Positions 52,269-59,967 of a stretch of 64,000 nt of DNA are shown here, piece after piece. A program made the translations under genes and the position numbers. The stretch's first letter is position 1. Every line of letters starts with the position of its first letter. The notes under the pieces were generated by a model, which was not told the DNA's origin, did no database searches, and worked only from the letters and a program-made list of their open reading frames with translations. The stretch comes from Shimazuella alba (GTDB taxonomy: Bacteria > Bacillota > Bacilli > Thermoactinomycetales > Thermoactinomycetaceae), in the NCBI RefSeq assembly GCF_009831235.1, contig NZ_WUUL01000016.1:1-64000 (forward strand). The letters are read 5' to 3'.

Positions 52269-53291
52269 ATGGCAACTGAAATGAATTTGCAAATACGTCT
52301 CGTTAGTCGCCCTCATGGATTACCGAAAGAGGAAAATTTTAGTTGGGTGAAACAACCCATCCCAGAGCCCGCAGAAGGACAAGCACTTATTCGCACATTG
52401 TACTTATCGGTTGATCCTTATATGAGAGGGAGAATGAATGATCAAAAATCATACGTAGCTCCTTATGAATTAAACGAAGTAATAACAGGTGGAGTAATTG
52501 GGGAGGTAATCAAATCCAAATCACCTTCATTGATAAAAGGAGATATCATCTTAGGTAATATTGGATGGCAGAAATATTCTTTGATAAGCAGCGAACAAGT
52601 AAGAAAAATTGATCCAGACATCGCGCCAATCTCAACTGCACTTGGAATCCTAGGAATGCCTAGTCTAACTGCTTATTTTGGTTTGTTAGAAATCGGACAG
52701 CCAAAAGAAGGAGAGACCGTTGTAGTATCAGGTGCAGCTGGTGCGGTAGGAATGATCGTTGGACAAATAGCCAAAATCAAAGGATGTCGAGTTGTAGGTA
52801 TTGCAGGTTCCGATGAGAAAAACAGATACTTACAAGAAGAACTAGGGTTTGATGCCACCATCAACTATAAAACTACACCTAATATGACAGATGCAATCGC
52901 ACATGCATGTCCCAAAGGTGTAGATATCTACTTTGAAAATGTCGGTGGTACGATTTCAGATGCTGTCCTTTCCCACCTTAACTACAAAGCCCGTATTCCA
53001 TTATGCGGACTTATCTCCATGTACAACATCAAAGATGCAGATGTCGGCCCTCGTATTCAATCACAGCTGCTTATCAATAGCGCTTTGATGAGAGGTTTTA
53101 TCGTTGGAGAATTTGCAGATAGATTTGAAGAAGCTACAACACAGTTAGCACAATGGCTACAGCAAGGAAAGTTAAAATATCGGGAAAACATCGTTGAAGG
53201 TTTTGAAAATACAATACAAGCATTTCTCGGATTGTTTTCCGGTGAAAATTTAGGCAAACAACTTGTCCATGTTGCTGATCCATCTGTTTAA
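52269..53291 (+). CDS. NADP-dependent medium-chain oxidoreductase (YfmJ/leukotriene-B4-dehydrogenase type)
   Basis: A 340-residue zinc-independent medium-chain reductase. IRLVSRPHGLPKEENFSWVKQPIPEP and SVDPYMRGRMND near the N-terminus and the Rossmann motif VVSGAAGAVGMIVGQIAKIKGCRVVGIAG (about 147-175) match the prostaglandin/alkenal reductase group. It probably reduces alpha,beta-unsaturated carbonyls with NADPH. AAAGGAGG precedes the ATG. It stands alone among gene-poor DNA. Confidence 0.92.
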   Translation: MATEMNLQIRLVSRPHGLPKEENFSWVKQPIPEPAEGQALIRTLYLSVDPYMRGRMNDQKSYVAPYELNEVITGGVIGEVIKSKSPSLIKGDIILGNIGWQKYSLISSEQVRKIDPDIAPISTALGILGMPSLTAYFGLLEIGQPKEGETVVVSGAAGAVGMIVGQIAKIKGCRVVGIAGSDEKNRYLQEELGFDATINYKTTPNMTDAIAHACPKGVDIYFENVGGTISDAVLSHLNYKARIPLCGLISMYNIKDADVGPRIQSQLLINSALMRGFIVGEFADRFEEATTQLAQWLQQGKLKYRENIVEGFENTIQAFLGLFSGENLGKQLVHVADPSV

Positions 53292-53938
53292 ATTCATTTT
53301 CCTCATTATAGGGATATGCAGTATCTTTTATATAAAATTAGCCGTTTGCACGGAGAAATGAAACTTCGTGTAATCGGCATCCTTTGTATTTTATTTAATT
53401 TTCGAGACATAAAATCGATAAATTTCACACTTCACATCATTTAATTATGTACATTCTAATACAATCAAAAGAACATAATAGTCTGACTATAGGAAAGGTT
53501 CCTCTTACATGAATCATTACTTCCGCTCCATCTGCCGAATAACCTTGGCAGTATCTGGGTGATTGAAGTTCCTCTAGGCATAACCGCTACTGTCAGCACC
53601 TTCTCTAGGTTGGTGACTATGATATTACATTTAATAGTAATCGAGTAGCGATCAAAAAGAATCCTCTTTATTGATCGATTTCAACCGAATTGAGATGAAT
53701 ATACGGTTGAAGGAGTTTTCCGAATTTGGAAGAGGTAGCGCAGTGTGAGAACAAGGTTTGGGACTCCCTATTCAAAGTCCCGATTTGTACATTATCTATT
53801 CGAGTACAATCTATTTTTATATGCCTGATAAATAATAAAACCATGATCTAAACCTCTCAGCGAACAGAACCCCTTTGACAATGCGATACTCTCCCTACTG
53901 CTGTTGCAAATATAATTGATGTCCAATTAAACCTTACA
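53292..53938. other. gene-poor region with hairpins and a tRNA-like remnant
   Basis: A hairpin near 53341-53380 (CACGGAG...CTTCGTG inside GCCG...CGGC) may terminate the oxidoreductase gene. CAACCG...CGGTTG near 53680-53709 is a further inverted repeat. The tRNA-Pro-like remnant is listed separately. I see no protein gene. Confidence 0.5.
53720..53787 (+). pseudogene. tRNA-Pro-like remnant
   Basis: GGTAGCGCAGT resembles a tRNA D-arm, AAGGTTTGGGACT matches the anticodon arm of tRNA-Pro(UGG) (GGTTTGGGACC), and TTCAAAGTCCCG resembles a T-loop and stem. The arms do not pair properly and the middle is too short, so it cannot be a working tRNA. Chance resemblance is possible. Confidence 0.3.
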
Positions 53939-53981
53939 CAAAAAAGTGGTGTGCGTTTATCGCTAAAATACCGCACACCAC
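53939..53981 (-). terminator. terminator after the 54118-54461 unit
   Basis: GTGGTGTGCG and CGCACACCAC form a 10-bp perfect stem; T6 follows on the minus strand. Confidence 0.7.
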
Positions 53982-54117
53982 CAAATATACAAACTGCATA
54001 TGAGATTACTCAGAAATCGATTTCTGTAATTATGTATAACTAAAATTGACACTACACCACACAACTAAAACTGTGGGATTTTTGGGATGATAGTTTCATG
54101 ACTATTTTCTTACCAAG

Positions 54118-54305
54118 CTAACCCGTGTGTCCCACGGTTAAATAGGGTTCTTTGTTGCTAGGAACAGTATAGACAGGCAGCTTGGTTTTCGCAATTCTGT
54201 CTAGCATTTTATGTGCAAATGATTGTTTTGCACAACCCTCTATACTATCTTATTTTCCACAAGCAACTAGGGTTATTCCACCAATAGAACCGTTTGTAAA
54301 GGTAA
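54118..54305 (-). pseudogene. decayed C-terminus of a larger protein, possibly a polymorphic toxin
   Basis: One minus-strand frame, broken by an in-frame TAA at 54250-54252, reads GSIGGITLVACGK before the stop and SFAHKMLDRIAKTKLPVYTVPSNKE after it, ending at 54118. The order ITLxAC..., SFAxKLxxxxxxPVY recalls C-terminal domains of secreted polymorphic toxins, but this is from memory. It is short, interrupted and has no start, so it is a relic. Confidence 0.4.
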
Positions 54306-54461
54306 CTAAAGAATAAAATTTTCTACTCCAACTGCCACTACTGCTGCGATAGCAACAGATACAATAATCCATATAATCATTTTACCAAGATCTCGTTTTA
54401 GCACACCTATATCATCAACAGCCGCAACTCTTGGTTCTAGAACTTTCTTCTTCTTTGCCAT
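54306..54461 (-). CDS. 51-residue single-pass membrane protein
   Basis: MAKKKKVLEPRVAAVDDIGV, then a cytoplasmic KRDLGK segment and one transmembrane segment (about residues 28-45) near the C-terminus. AGGAG lies 7 nt before the ATG, so it is a likely gene despite its size. It resembles small tail-anchored proteins; no family recognised. Confidence 0.6.
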   Translation of the reverse strand: MAKKKKVLEPRVAAVDDIGVLKRDLGKMIIWIIVSVAIAAVVAVGVENFIL

Positions 54462-54515
54462 TCCCATTCTCCTAACTGATTGCTATTAGTAATTAGCTTA
54501 CCATCTTACCCACAT

Positions 54516-54540
54516 AAAAAAAACCACTCAAAAGTGGTTT
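54516..54540 (-). terminator. terminator of the LysM-3D gene
   Basis: AAACCACT-caaa-AGTGGTTT with T8 on the minus strand, 9 bp past the stop. Confidence 0.85.
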
Positions 54541-54549
54541 CATTTACTA

Positions 54550-55173
54550 CTAATCAACAAGCTCTACCTGTTTCCCATGTTGTACCCCAAATGCTTTAGC
54601 AGATTGCAGATCAGATATATAGACATCGATACGCTTTCCTTTGATTGCCCCTCCCACATCTTGGGCAATACGGTAGCCTATACCTTCTATGTAGACTCTT
54701 GAACCAATAGGGATAACTTTTGGATCAACTGCGACTGTTACTCCATCTTGAACAGGTTCTCCACTTGACGTTATTCCATAAAACGGATCATCTGGCTTCT
54801 TTCCTGTTGATTCGTACCCAGATGTATAAGCTGTTAGTGTAAAAGAACCAAGCACTTTTCCTCTTGAGAAAGTTGAAACTTCACTACTTGTCATCGTGCT
54901 GGAAGAATCCTTGTTTGTATGAATTGGAGTTTTTGTTTTTAAAATTGGAATTTTTAGTTGTTGGCCAATGTGGATCAGTGCAGGATCTGTAATTTGATTT
55001 GCCTCTGCTATTTGCTCTACTGTTAGACGGTATTTCTTTGCTAGCCCATATAACGTATCACCATGTTGTACTCTTACTGTTTTTAGGTTTTCCGCTGAAC
55101 TTTGATTTACAAAGGCCCCTAGTAACAAAACTGCAGTAATAGGAAATAAAACCAATAATCTTTTTGTTTTCAA
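54550..55173 (-). CDS. LysM and 3D-domain cell-wall hydrolase (YocH-like)
   Basis: A 207-residue secreted protein. Signal peptide (1-27, ending SSA), one LysM domain (about 31-76: VQHGDTLYGLAKKYRLTVEQIAEANQI), a serine-rich linker, and a C-terminal 3D domain (about 108-205) with FTLTAYTSGYE, VAVDPKVIPIGSRVYIEG and DVGGAIKGKRIDVY carrying the Asp residues of the family. It likely acts as a lytic transglycosylase-type peptidoglycan hydrolase. Confidence 0.9.
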   Translation of the reverse strand: MKTKRLLVLFPITAVLLLGAFVNQSSAENLKTVRVQHGDTLYGLAKKYRLTVEQIAEANQITDPALIHIGQQLKIPILKTKTPIHTNKDSSSTMTSSEVSTFSRGKVLGSFTLTAYTSGYESTGKKPDDPFYGITSSGEPVQDGVTVAVDPKVIPIGSRVYIEGIGYRIAQDVGGAIKGKRIDVYISDLQSAKAFGVQHGKQVELVD

Positions 55174-55180
55174 ATAAATA

Positions 55181-55230
55181 AACCCCTTCCCCGTAAATCT
55201 ATATCCATCTTTCTCATGGGGAAAGGGGTT
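55181..55230 (-). terminator. terminator after the O-antigen-ligase-like gene
   Basis: AACCCCTTCCCC and GGGGAAAGGGGTT form a long stem with a 25-nt loop; TTTATTTATTTG follows on the minus strand. Confidence 0.65.
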
Positions 55231-55241
55231 TATACCTGTAT

Positions 55242-56534
55242 TTATTTTACAATAGCTGCTACTTTACTCTCTAGCTTGTCATTCATCTCATCTGATACTC
55301 GTTTTGGTTCACTCCACTCTGGTCGAGTCAGACACCGACGCTCATACTGGGTATGAATGACAATCATACTGAGAAAAAATAGCACACCAATTTGAGGAGA
55401 AAGAATGGGATAATCGTACATTCCATGCCCCATCAGAGCAACTGTCTGGGATAGTAACATACCTGCCAATCGTTTTTCCTCTTTTAAGTTGGCAGTTTTG
55501 CGCCATCTTCTTGCTCGTTGAATGGTAACAAATAACAAAGCCAGAAAAGCCAACAAACCAAAGATACCAAATTCAGAAGCAATCCCTAAAAAGATATTAT
55601 GAGCATGGATAACAGAGAAATCAGCTTTCTGCTCAAAAATTTGACTAAAATGAAGTGGCAGAACACCCAGCAACCAGTGTTCTTTAAATATCTCAAAAGC
55701 AGTCAACCAAACTTCTAACCTTTCACGAATCGTGCTAATAATTGTCTCCTGCCTTGGGATCAACTCTGGAAAAAAGGTTACTAGGGCAACTAAACTTAAA
55801 AAGATGCCTACGGTCCATCTTCTAGCACCTGTCATCCAAACTTGTACCACAAGTCCAACTACTAAACCAGCCCAAGCTCCACGAGAACCTGTAAGCCAAA
55901 TGGAATAACAAAATAAAAAGAACATGACGTAGCCTGCGATTTTTTGCCATTTTAACTTTAAAACCGAAGCAGCATAAATACTAATGAGTGCTAAACATAT
56001 TAAGAGTGCCGCAGTGAGATTTGAATTCCCTGTTGTTCCAAAACTGCGAACAGATTCTGTCTGAAACCGATATTCTTTATAGAACTGCATGAGTGCACCG
56101 ATCGGTGAATTGATCAACCATGGCCAATCTACTTGCTGTATAAGACAGATAAAGACTAAATAAAGGCCACCTATCCAAAATGACAAATAAAGCCTCTGAA
56201 CGTCTGTCCAGTGGAAATCAAGGGCATTCCGAAACCAGACTGCTAGAAGGTAATATAACCCAAAACACAGCGCTACGATGACAACAATTGGTATGCCATT
56301 AAACCATGAAGGCTCTACTAACCAACTGATACACGAAATCAAAATAAGTAAAAGAAAAAAGCTCTCTGGCCATGCTTTTAATCTCCAATGAGTCCGATAA
56401 AAAGTAATAGTTACAATTGCGATGACCAGTAATACAACTGGTGGAAAAAACGGAGATAAAAGTATTGTTAAATATAACAACTCAATGAGTCGTTTATGTA
56501 AATGTTTCAAAGGGGTACTCTCCCTAAAATGCAT
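55242..56534 (-). CDS. O-antigen ligase family (Wzy_C) membrane protein
   Basis: A 430-residue protein with about ten transmembrane segments. The Wzy_C motif lies in SIWLTGSRGAWAGLVVGLVV (about 211-230) and the periplasmic-type loop with HAHNIFLGIASEFGIFGLLAFL (about 313-335) follows. Family members join or polymerise surface glycans, teichoic-acid sugars or spore polysaccharide. No glycosyltransferase lies beside it, so the substrate is unknown. Confidence 0.85.
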   Translation of the reverse strand: MHFRESTPLKHLHKRLIELLYLTILLSPFFPPVVLLVIAIVTITFYRTHWRLKAWPESFFLLLILISCISWLVEPSWFNGIPIVVIVALCFGLYYLLAVWFRNALDFHWTDVQRLYLSFWIGGLYLVFICLIQQVDWPWLINSPIGALMQFYKEYRFQTESVRSFGTTGNSNLTAALLICLALISIYAASVLKLKWQKIAGYVMFFLFCYSIWLTGSRGAWAGLVVGLVVQVWMTGARRWTVGIFLSLVALVTFFPELIPRQETIISTIRERLEVWLTAFEIFKEHWLLGVLPLHFSQIFEQKADFSVIHAHNIFLGIASEFGIFGLLAFLALLFVTIQRARRWRKTANLKEEKRLAGMLLSQTVALMGHGMYDYPILSPQIGVLFFLSMIVIHTQYERRCLTRPEWSEPKRVSDEMNDKLESKVAAIVK

Positions 56535-56728
56535 AGTTTCTGGTATAACGCTCGAATTATTTTATCAAACATATGACAGTTTGTCGAAGATTACTCTACA
56601 ATTTCACGAAAAACGATACAACAAACAATCCAACTAATCTCTGGTTTACCAAGAGTTGTATTACATATCCTGTCATACTTTATGATCAAACTAAGAAGGC
56701 AATCTAATACGGAAAGGATGATGATTTA

Positions 56729-56929
56729 ATGAAACCAAATTTGAACACCGTAGAAGCTATCATGCGAATCACTTGTGGATTAACTGGTTTAGCATGGGGT
56801 ACTGCAAAAATGAGTAGAAGATGTTGGTCTCCAATCGGGATAATGATTACGATGATGTCAGCAATGAAAGTAGCAGAAGGAGTAACAAAATTTTGTCCAC
56901 TCAAAGCACTGTACAACGAAAGTGAATAA
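56729..56929 (+). CDS. DUF2892 family membrane protein
   Basis: A 66-residue protein: MKPNLNTVEAIMRITCGLTGLAW...MMSAMKVAEGVTKFCPLKAL is typical of the DUF2892 (YgaP-like) family, with two hydrophobic segments. Function unknown. GGATGAT lies upstream of the ATG. It is a single gene. Confidence 0.8.
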   Translation: MKPNLNTVEAIMRITCGLTGLAWGTAKMSRRCWSPIGIMITMMSAMKVAEGVTKFCPLKALYNESE

Positions 56930-57601
56930 CGCCATATATAGATGCATCTTTTTCACATCAAATAAAAGTCATCTTCATTTTCACCAGCAAACGTACGTTT
57001 CGAATCTGATCAATAGCTTGACACAACTTGAATCTGCCGTTTAAATGAAAGCGTATGCAAATAAATTTTCATGATTAATATTATAGTTTTTCGTTTCTTC
57101 TTTTTTCAAAAGGAGGAACGGAAAACGAACTTCATAAATATTTAATAATCTTTTATACTTGCCAAACTTTTTTCGGTATGCTATAAACTATATAAGAACT
57201 TACATTCGCGTATTGTTCTTCGTCAATAAAAACTATTCAAATCTAAAACTTTATCTATTGCTTGTTTTCTGAGTTTTTTGTATAATAGTTTTCAAGATAG
57301 TAGGAGATCTGCCATATATGATGGTAATTAATCGAACGGTCGGTTAAATCAAAAATTTTGAGCCCTACAAAGATGTTTCAAAACTGGCGGATTTTCTAAG
57401 CTGATTGGTTCTCTGAAAATTTTCTCGCAAAAAGGACAATTTTTTTTCGAAAAAAAGAAGGCATATTGTCATATTTCGTCGAAAAAGACAGGTAAGAATT
57501 AATTAGTTCTGATGGTGGCAATTCGGAGTCAATCGGCTTATAATGGTGAATGTAAAAACAAGAACATACGATCGTATAGATCGGATGGAGGAGTGAAGAT
57601 A
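56930..57601. other. gene-free region
   Basis: About 670 bp, AT-rich. I see no convincing coding frame, terminator or structured RNA. A short palindromic AACGGTCGGTT near 57335 is the only feature noticed. Confidence 0.45.
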
Positions 57602-57814
57602 ATGTCACTAAGCGAGCAAGAAAAAGAAACTGTAATCCAGTTTGATGAATCCACAAACCTTGCCACCGTATATACGGCTAGTTGGACGGTTGCTCGGACT
57701 CTAAAAAAAGCAGGATTCCAACCTATTCGTAGAAAAGATGGCGCATGGTGGTTTCAAATACCTGTACATGCAATGAGTATTGCTGGAGAAAAGCAAACGA
57801 CTACCATTTGTTAA
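57602..57814 (+). CDS. small hypothetical protein
   Basis: A 70-residue protein: ETVIQFDESTNLATVYTASWTVARTLKKAGFQPIRRKDGAWWFQIP. It has the strand-strand-helix-strand look of small phage-associated proteins (IRFxxxxxxATVYT...KLG), but I cannot name it. GGAGGAG lies 7 nt before the ATG. It precedes the multi-hairpin element. Confidence 0.6.
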   Translation: MSLSEQEKETVIQFDESTNLATVYTASWTVARTLKKAGFQPIRRKDGAWWFQIPVHAMSIAGEKQTTTIC

Positions 57815-57836
57815 ATGAAAACGTTCTTTTCTTCCT

Positions 57837-57967
57837 AAGGAGGTTACGTGTAAGCAGGTTTTTCCTTCTTATCAAGACTATAACCTCCTGTCTCGTTTTG
57901 GTTGTCCAATTCAATAAGGAACCCTTTATTAAGGAGGTTATGCTGTGCTTAACCACCTTTTTTTCAT
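57837..57967 (+). promoter_or_regulatory. attenuator-like element with three alternative hairpins
   Basis: Four complementary segments occur in order: A, AAGGAGGTTA (57837-57846); B, TAACCTCCT (57881-57889); C, AAGGAGGTTA (57931-57940); D, TAACCACCTT (57950-57959) followed by a T run. A can pair with B, B with C, and C with D. C-D is a terminator; B-C would prevent it and A-B would restore it. This is the logic of attenuators, but no clear gene follows on this strand, so tandem terminators are an alternative. In 57968-58227 I see no gene. Confidence 0.45.
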
Positions 57968-58227
57968 ATTCAGGAAAAGAATATAATATAATATTTTTTC
58001 TCTCGTTGTCTAGATATAACCCCTCGGTCTATTCTTATGTTCACCCTTATATCTCTTGTGCAGTAGGTGTTGAACCAAAAAAGTTTTGTTCCCTCTTACA
58101 AGATAATCAACCATTTATTTAGAAGAATTCTCCAATTCGAATGTGAGATTAGTTTTTCCTTATTTTAGATTCCTCGAATAAATGGCTAAGATCAGATTAC
58201 CTCTCCTATCTAATGACTCAAACATAT

Positions 58228-58404
58228 TCATTTTGATTTTTTATAAATATCTCCTATGGTCTTCATCACCCTGTAAACATAACCATTGATTTGAACAAAT
58301 GATTTTTTATCTTCATAAAAAGGAAGAACCTTTTTAACGTAGGTTCTTCCTTCTGGTAATCCATCTATGCATTTTATACTTGAAAACTTATTCTTTCTTC
58401 TCAT
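58228..58404 (-). CDS. small hypothetical protein overlapping the upstream gene
   Basis: 58 residues: SSIKCIDGLPEGRTYVKKVL, then FYEDKKSFVQINGYVYRVMK. The ATG at 58404 lies inside the last codons of the upstream gene (17-bp overlap), with no ribosome-binding site of its own, so translation would depend on coupling. The sequence reads like a compact beta-rich protein; unrecognised. Confidence 0.5.
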   Translation of the reverse strand: MRRKNKFSSIKCIDGLPEGRTYVKKVLPFYEDKKSFVQINGYVYRVMKTIGDIYKKSK

Positions 58405-58666
58405 TGTAATACTGAACGGAGTACATAGCACCTTCAGACACCATATTATTATCTCCTTCATCACGAGGATGTGGATGGCCTATCTTCGTTTGTAATTCTT
58501 GGTTGTAATCCATTTTATTTCGATTAGGAAATTGAATTTGTTCATATAGATTTTTGATACTGTCCAATACTCTTTTCCGTCTTTGTTTGTTGGTTAATAA
58601 ATAAGTGGTGACCCCTACAGTAGATAGTGTAAATGTTGTAAAAAAAGCTTTTTTGGTCATATACAT
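58388..58666 (-). CDS. small membrane-anchored protein (YbyB-like)
   Basis: A 92-residue protein with an N-terminal hydrophobic segment (about 5-22), then a basic stretch (NKQRRKRVLDSIKNLYEQI). It ends in GHPHPRDEGDNNMVSEGAMYSVQYYNEKKE, similar to the conserved tail of YbyB-type proteins of Bacillus. GGAGGGTGG precedes the ATG at 58666. Confidence 0.65.
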   Translation of the reverse strand: MYMTKKAFFTTFTLSTVGVTTYLLTNKQRRKRVLDSIKNLYEQIQFPNRNKMDYNQELQTKIGHPHPRDEGDNNMVSEGAMYSVQYYNEKKE

Positions 58667-58961
58667 TATTTCCACCCTCCAACTGAGCTTCTCTTATTTA
58701 CTTGCCGATCTATACCCTAAACCTTATCTGTTTTTTATCATAAAACCAAATTGCTTTCTGCTGGATCTAGTCCCAATAGATTCGATTATAGACGATTAAA
58801 AGGTATTGAAACCATTTCATCAAAAATGACTAAACTATTCTAATTTATGCTTACACTTTTGAAATAAATTACTTTATGCTATTTAAAATTCAATAAAATC
58901 GTTTTCTTTCAACGATTGATTATTGAATTGTGCATCACTGCTATTTATCTTCATTCCTACT

Positions 58962-59255
58962 ATGTTACCTAGCTGGACACGGGTAAAAGATAAATCAAAA
59001 GCAGCTACCATTCTCGCTGTCATTTCAATCATCCTTACTCTTATTTATGCAGGCTATACCATCCATTTGTTAACGGTTATGGAACCAAAGTATTATGAAA
59101 TTATAGCCCTCTCCTCATTAGCCGTTTTTTTGAGGGATAAGAAAAATAATTGGAGAAAAATCAATTTTATTATCAGTATTGTGTACCTGTTCTCAGCTTC
59201 TTATTTGGTCTCATCCATGATCTTCGTTAAAATGCCCCAATCAAATACACAATGA
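58962..59255 (+). CDS. hypothetical membrane protein
   Basis: A 97-residue protein with three hydrophobic segments (about 15-38, 45-55 and 65-88). No good ribosome-binding site is seen. The frame continues upstream to a TTG at 58923, adding another hydrophobic stretch, so the true start is unsure. A terminator follows at once. Unrecognised. Confidence 0.45.
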   Translation: MLPSWTRVKDKSKAATILAVISIILTLIYAGYTIHLLTVMEPKYYEIIALSSLAVFLRDKKNNWRKINFIISIVYLFSASYLVSSMIFVKMPQSNTQ

Positions 59256-59284
59256 AAGAGGCTGCCAATGTTGACAACCTTTTT
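59256..59284 (+). terminator. terminator after the small membrane-protein gene
   Basis: AGG-TG-CAA and TTG-CA-CCT pair with two C-A mismatches around a 2-nt loop, followed by T5. Confidence 0.6.
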
Positions 59285-59315
59285 CGATTAAGCCCTACAG
59301 ATAAATAAGTAGTAC

Positions 59316-59852
59316 CTATCTGATAACATCTTGTAACTCATCAATAGATTGGTCAAATGTCATTTCCAAATGGGGATAATCTTTGAATGATCTCCAGTCT
59401 CCTCCCCATGAAAATCCTAACTTCTTAGCTTCCTGTACAACCTCATCCCAGTCTGCTACTCCATTTTTATTTCCATCTTTCTGAATATCCCAAGATAATG
59501 TTTGCTTCTCCTTGTCATAAATAGCAAAATCAATCGCTAGCCCATAATTATGATAAGATTGCCCTCCTTTGGCATATGTAATGATTTTTCCAGCTCTGGT
59601 TCTTCCTTGCTCATAAAGTTGATTTTGTTCATCAATTGACCGAAAACCTTCTATAATCTGGATAGTTATCCCCTTTTTTTGTACGTTTTCTTTTAATTGT
59701 TCCATAGCGAATTGGACTTCTGGATGTAAACTTTTCAGGCTAAATTTCATTTGTTTTGGAGGGAAAATATAATCTTTAAAATTAAAAAACGAAAACAACA
59801 TACATCCGATTAGTATACAAGTGAACCAAATCCATTTTTTGTTCACTTCCAT
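59316..59852 (-). CDS. M15 family peptidase (CwlK/VanY-like L,D- or D,D-peptidase)
   Basis: A 178-residue protein with an N-terminal signal anchor (about 8-25) and an M15 zinc-peptidase domain. EGFRSIDEQNQLYEQGR, SYHNYGLAIDFAIYD (zinc His and Asp) and GGDWRSFKDYPHLEMTF (catalytic and zinc residues) are all present. The arrangement matches CwlK, an L-alanyl-D-glutamate endopeptidase, more than VanY. It acts on peptidoglycan outside the membrane. It stands downstream of the pur operon terminator. Confidence 0.9.
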   Translation of the reverse strand: MEVNKKWIWFTCILIGCMLFSFFNFKDYIFPPKQMKFSLKSLHPEVQFAMEQLKENVQKKGITIQIIEGFRSIDEQNQLYEQGRTRAGKIITYAKGGQSYHNYGLAIDFAIYDKEKQTLSWDIQKDGNKNGVADWDEVVQEAKKLGFSWGGDWRSFKDYPHLEMTFDQSIDELQDVIR

Positions 59853-59922
59853 TACTCCCTTCTAGATGCTATACCTGCCCGTGTGGGAAGAATGGTATGT
59901 TTTGACGAAAAATCGTCCGCAT

Positions 59923-59953
59923 AAAAAAAGGTTACCAAGAACACTGGTAACCT
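59923..59953 (-). terminator. terminator of the purine operon
   Basis: AGGTTACCA and TGGTAACCT with a 7-nt loop, T7 on the minus strand, 15 bp past the purD stop. Confidence 0.9.
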
Positions 59954-59967
59954 AATTATAACTGATT

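Noticed and set aside
55174-55241. A c-di-AMP (ydaO-type) riboswitch before the LysM-3D hydrolase
   Set aside because: Such leaders often precede wall hydrolases, but the gap is only 68 bp and is filled by the upstream gene's terminator.
57396-58122. Open frames 57396-57656 (minus) and 57745-58122 (plus)
   Set aside because: The first is antisense to the small gene at 57602. The second spans the hairpin element, and its in-frame ATG is only 2 nt after AGGAGG, too close for translation.
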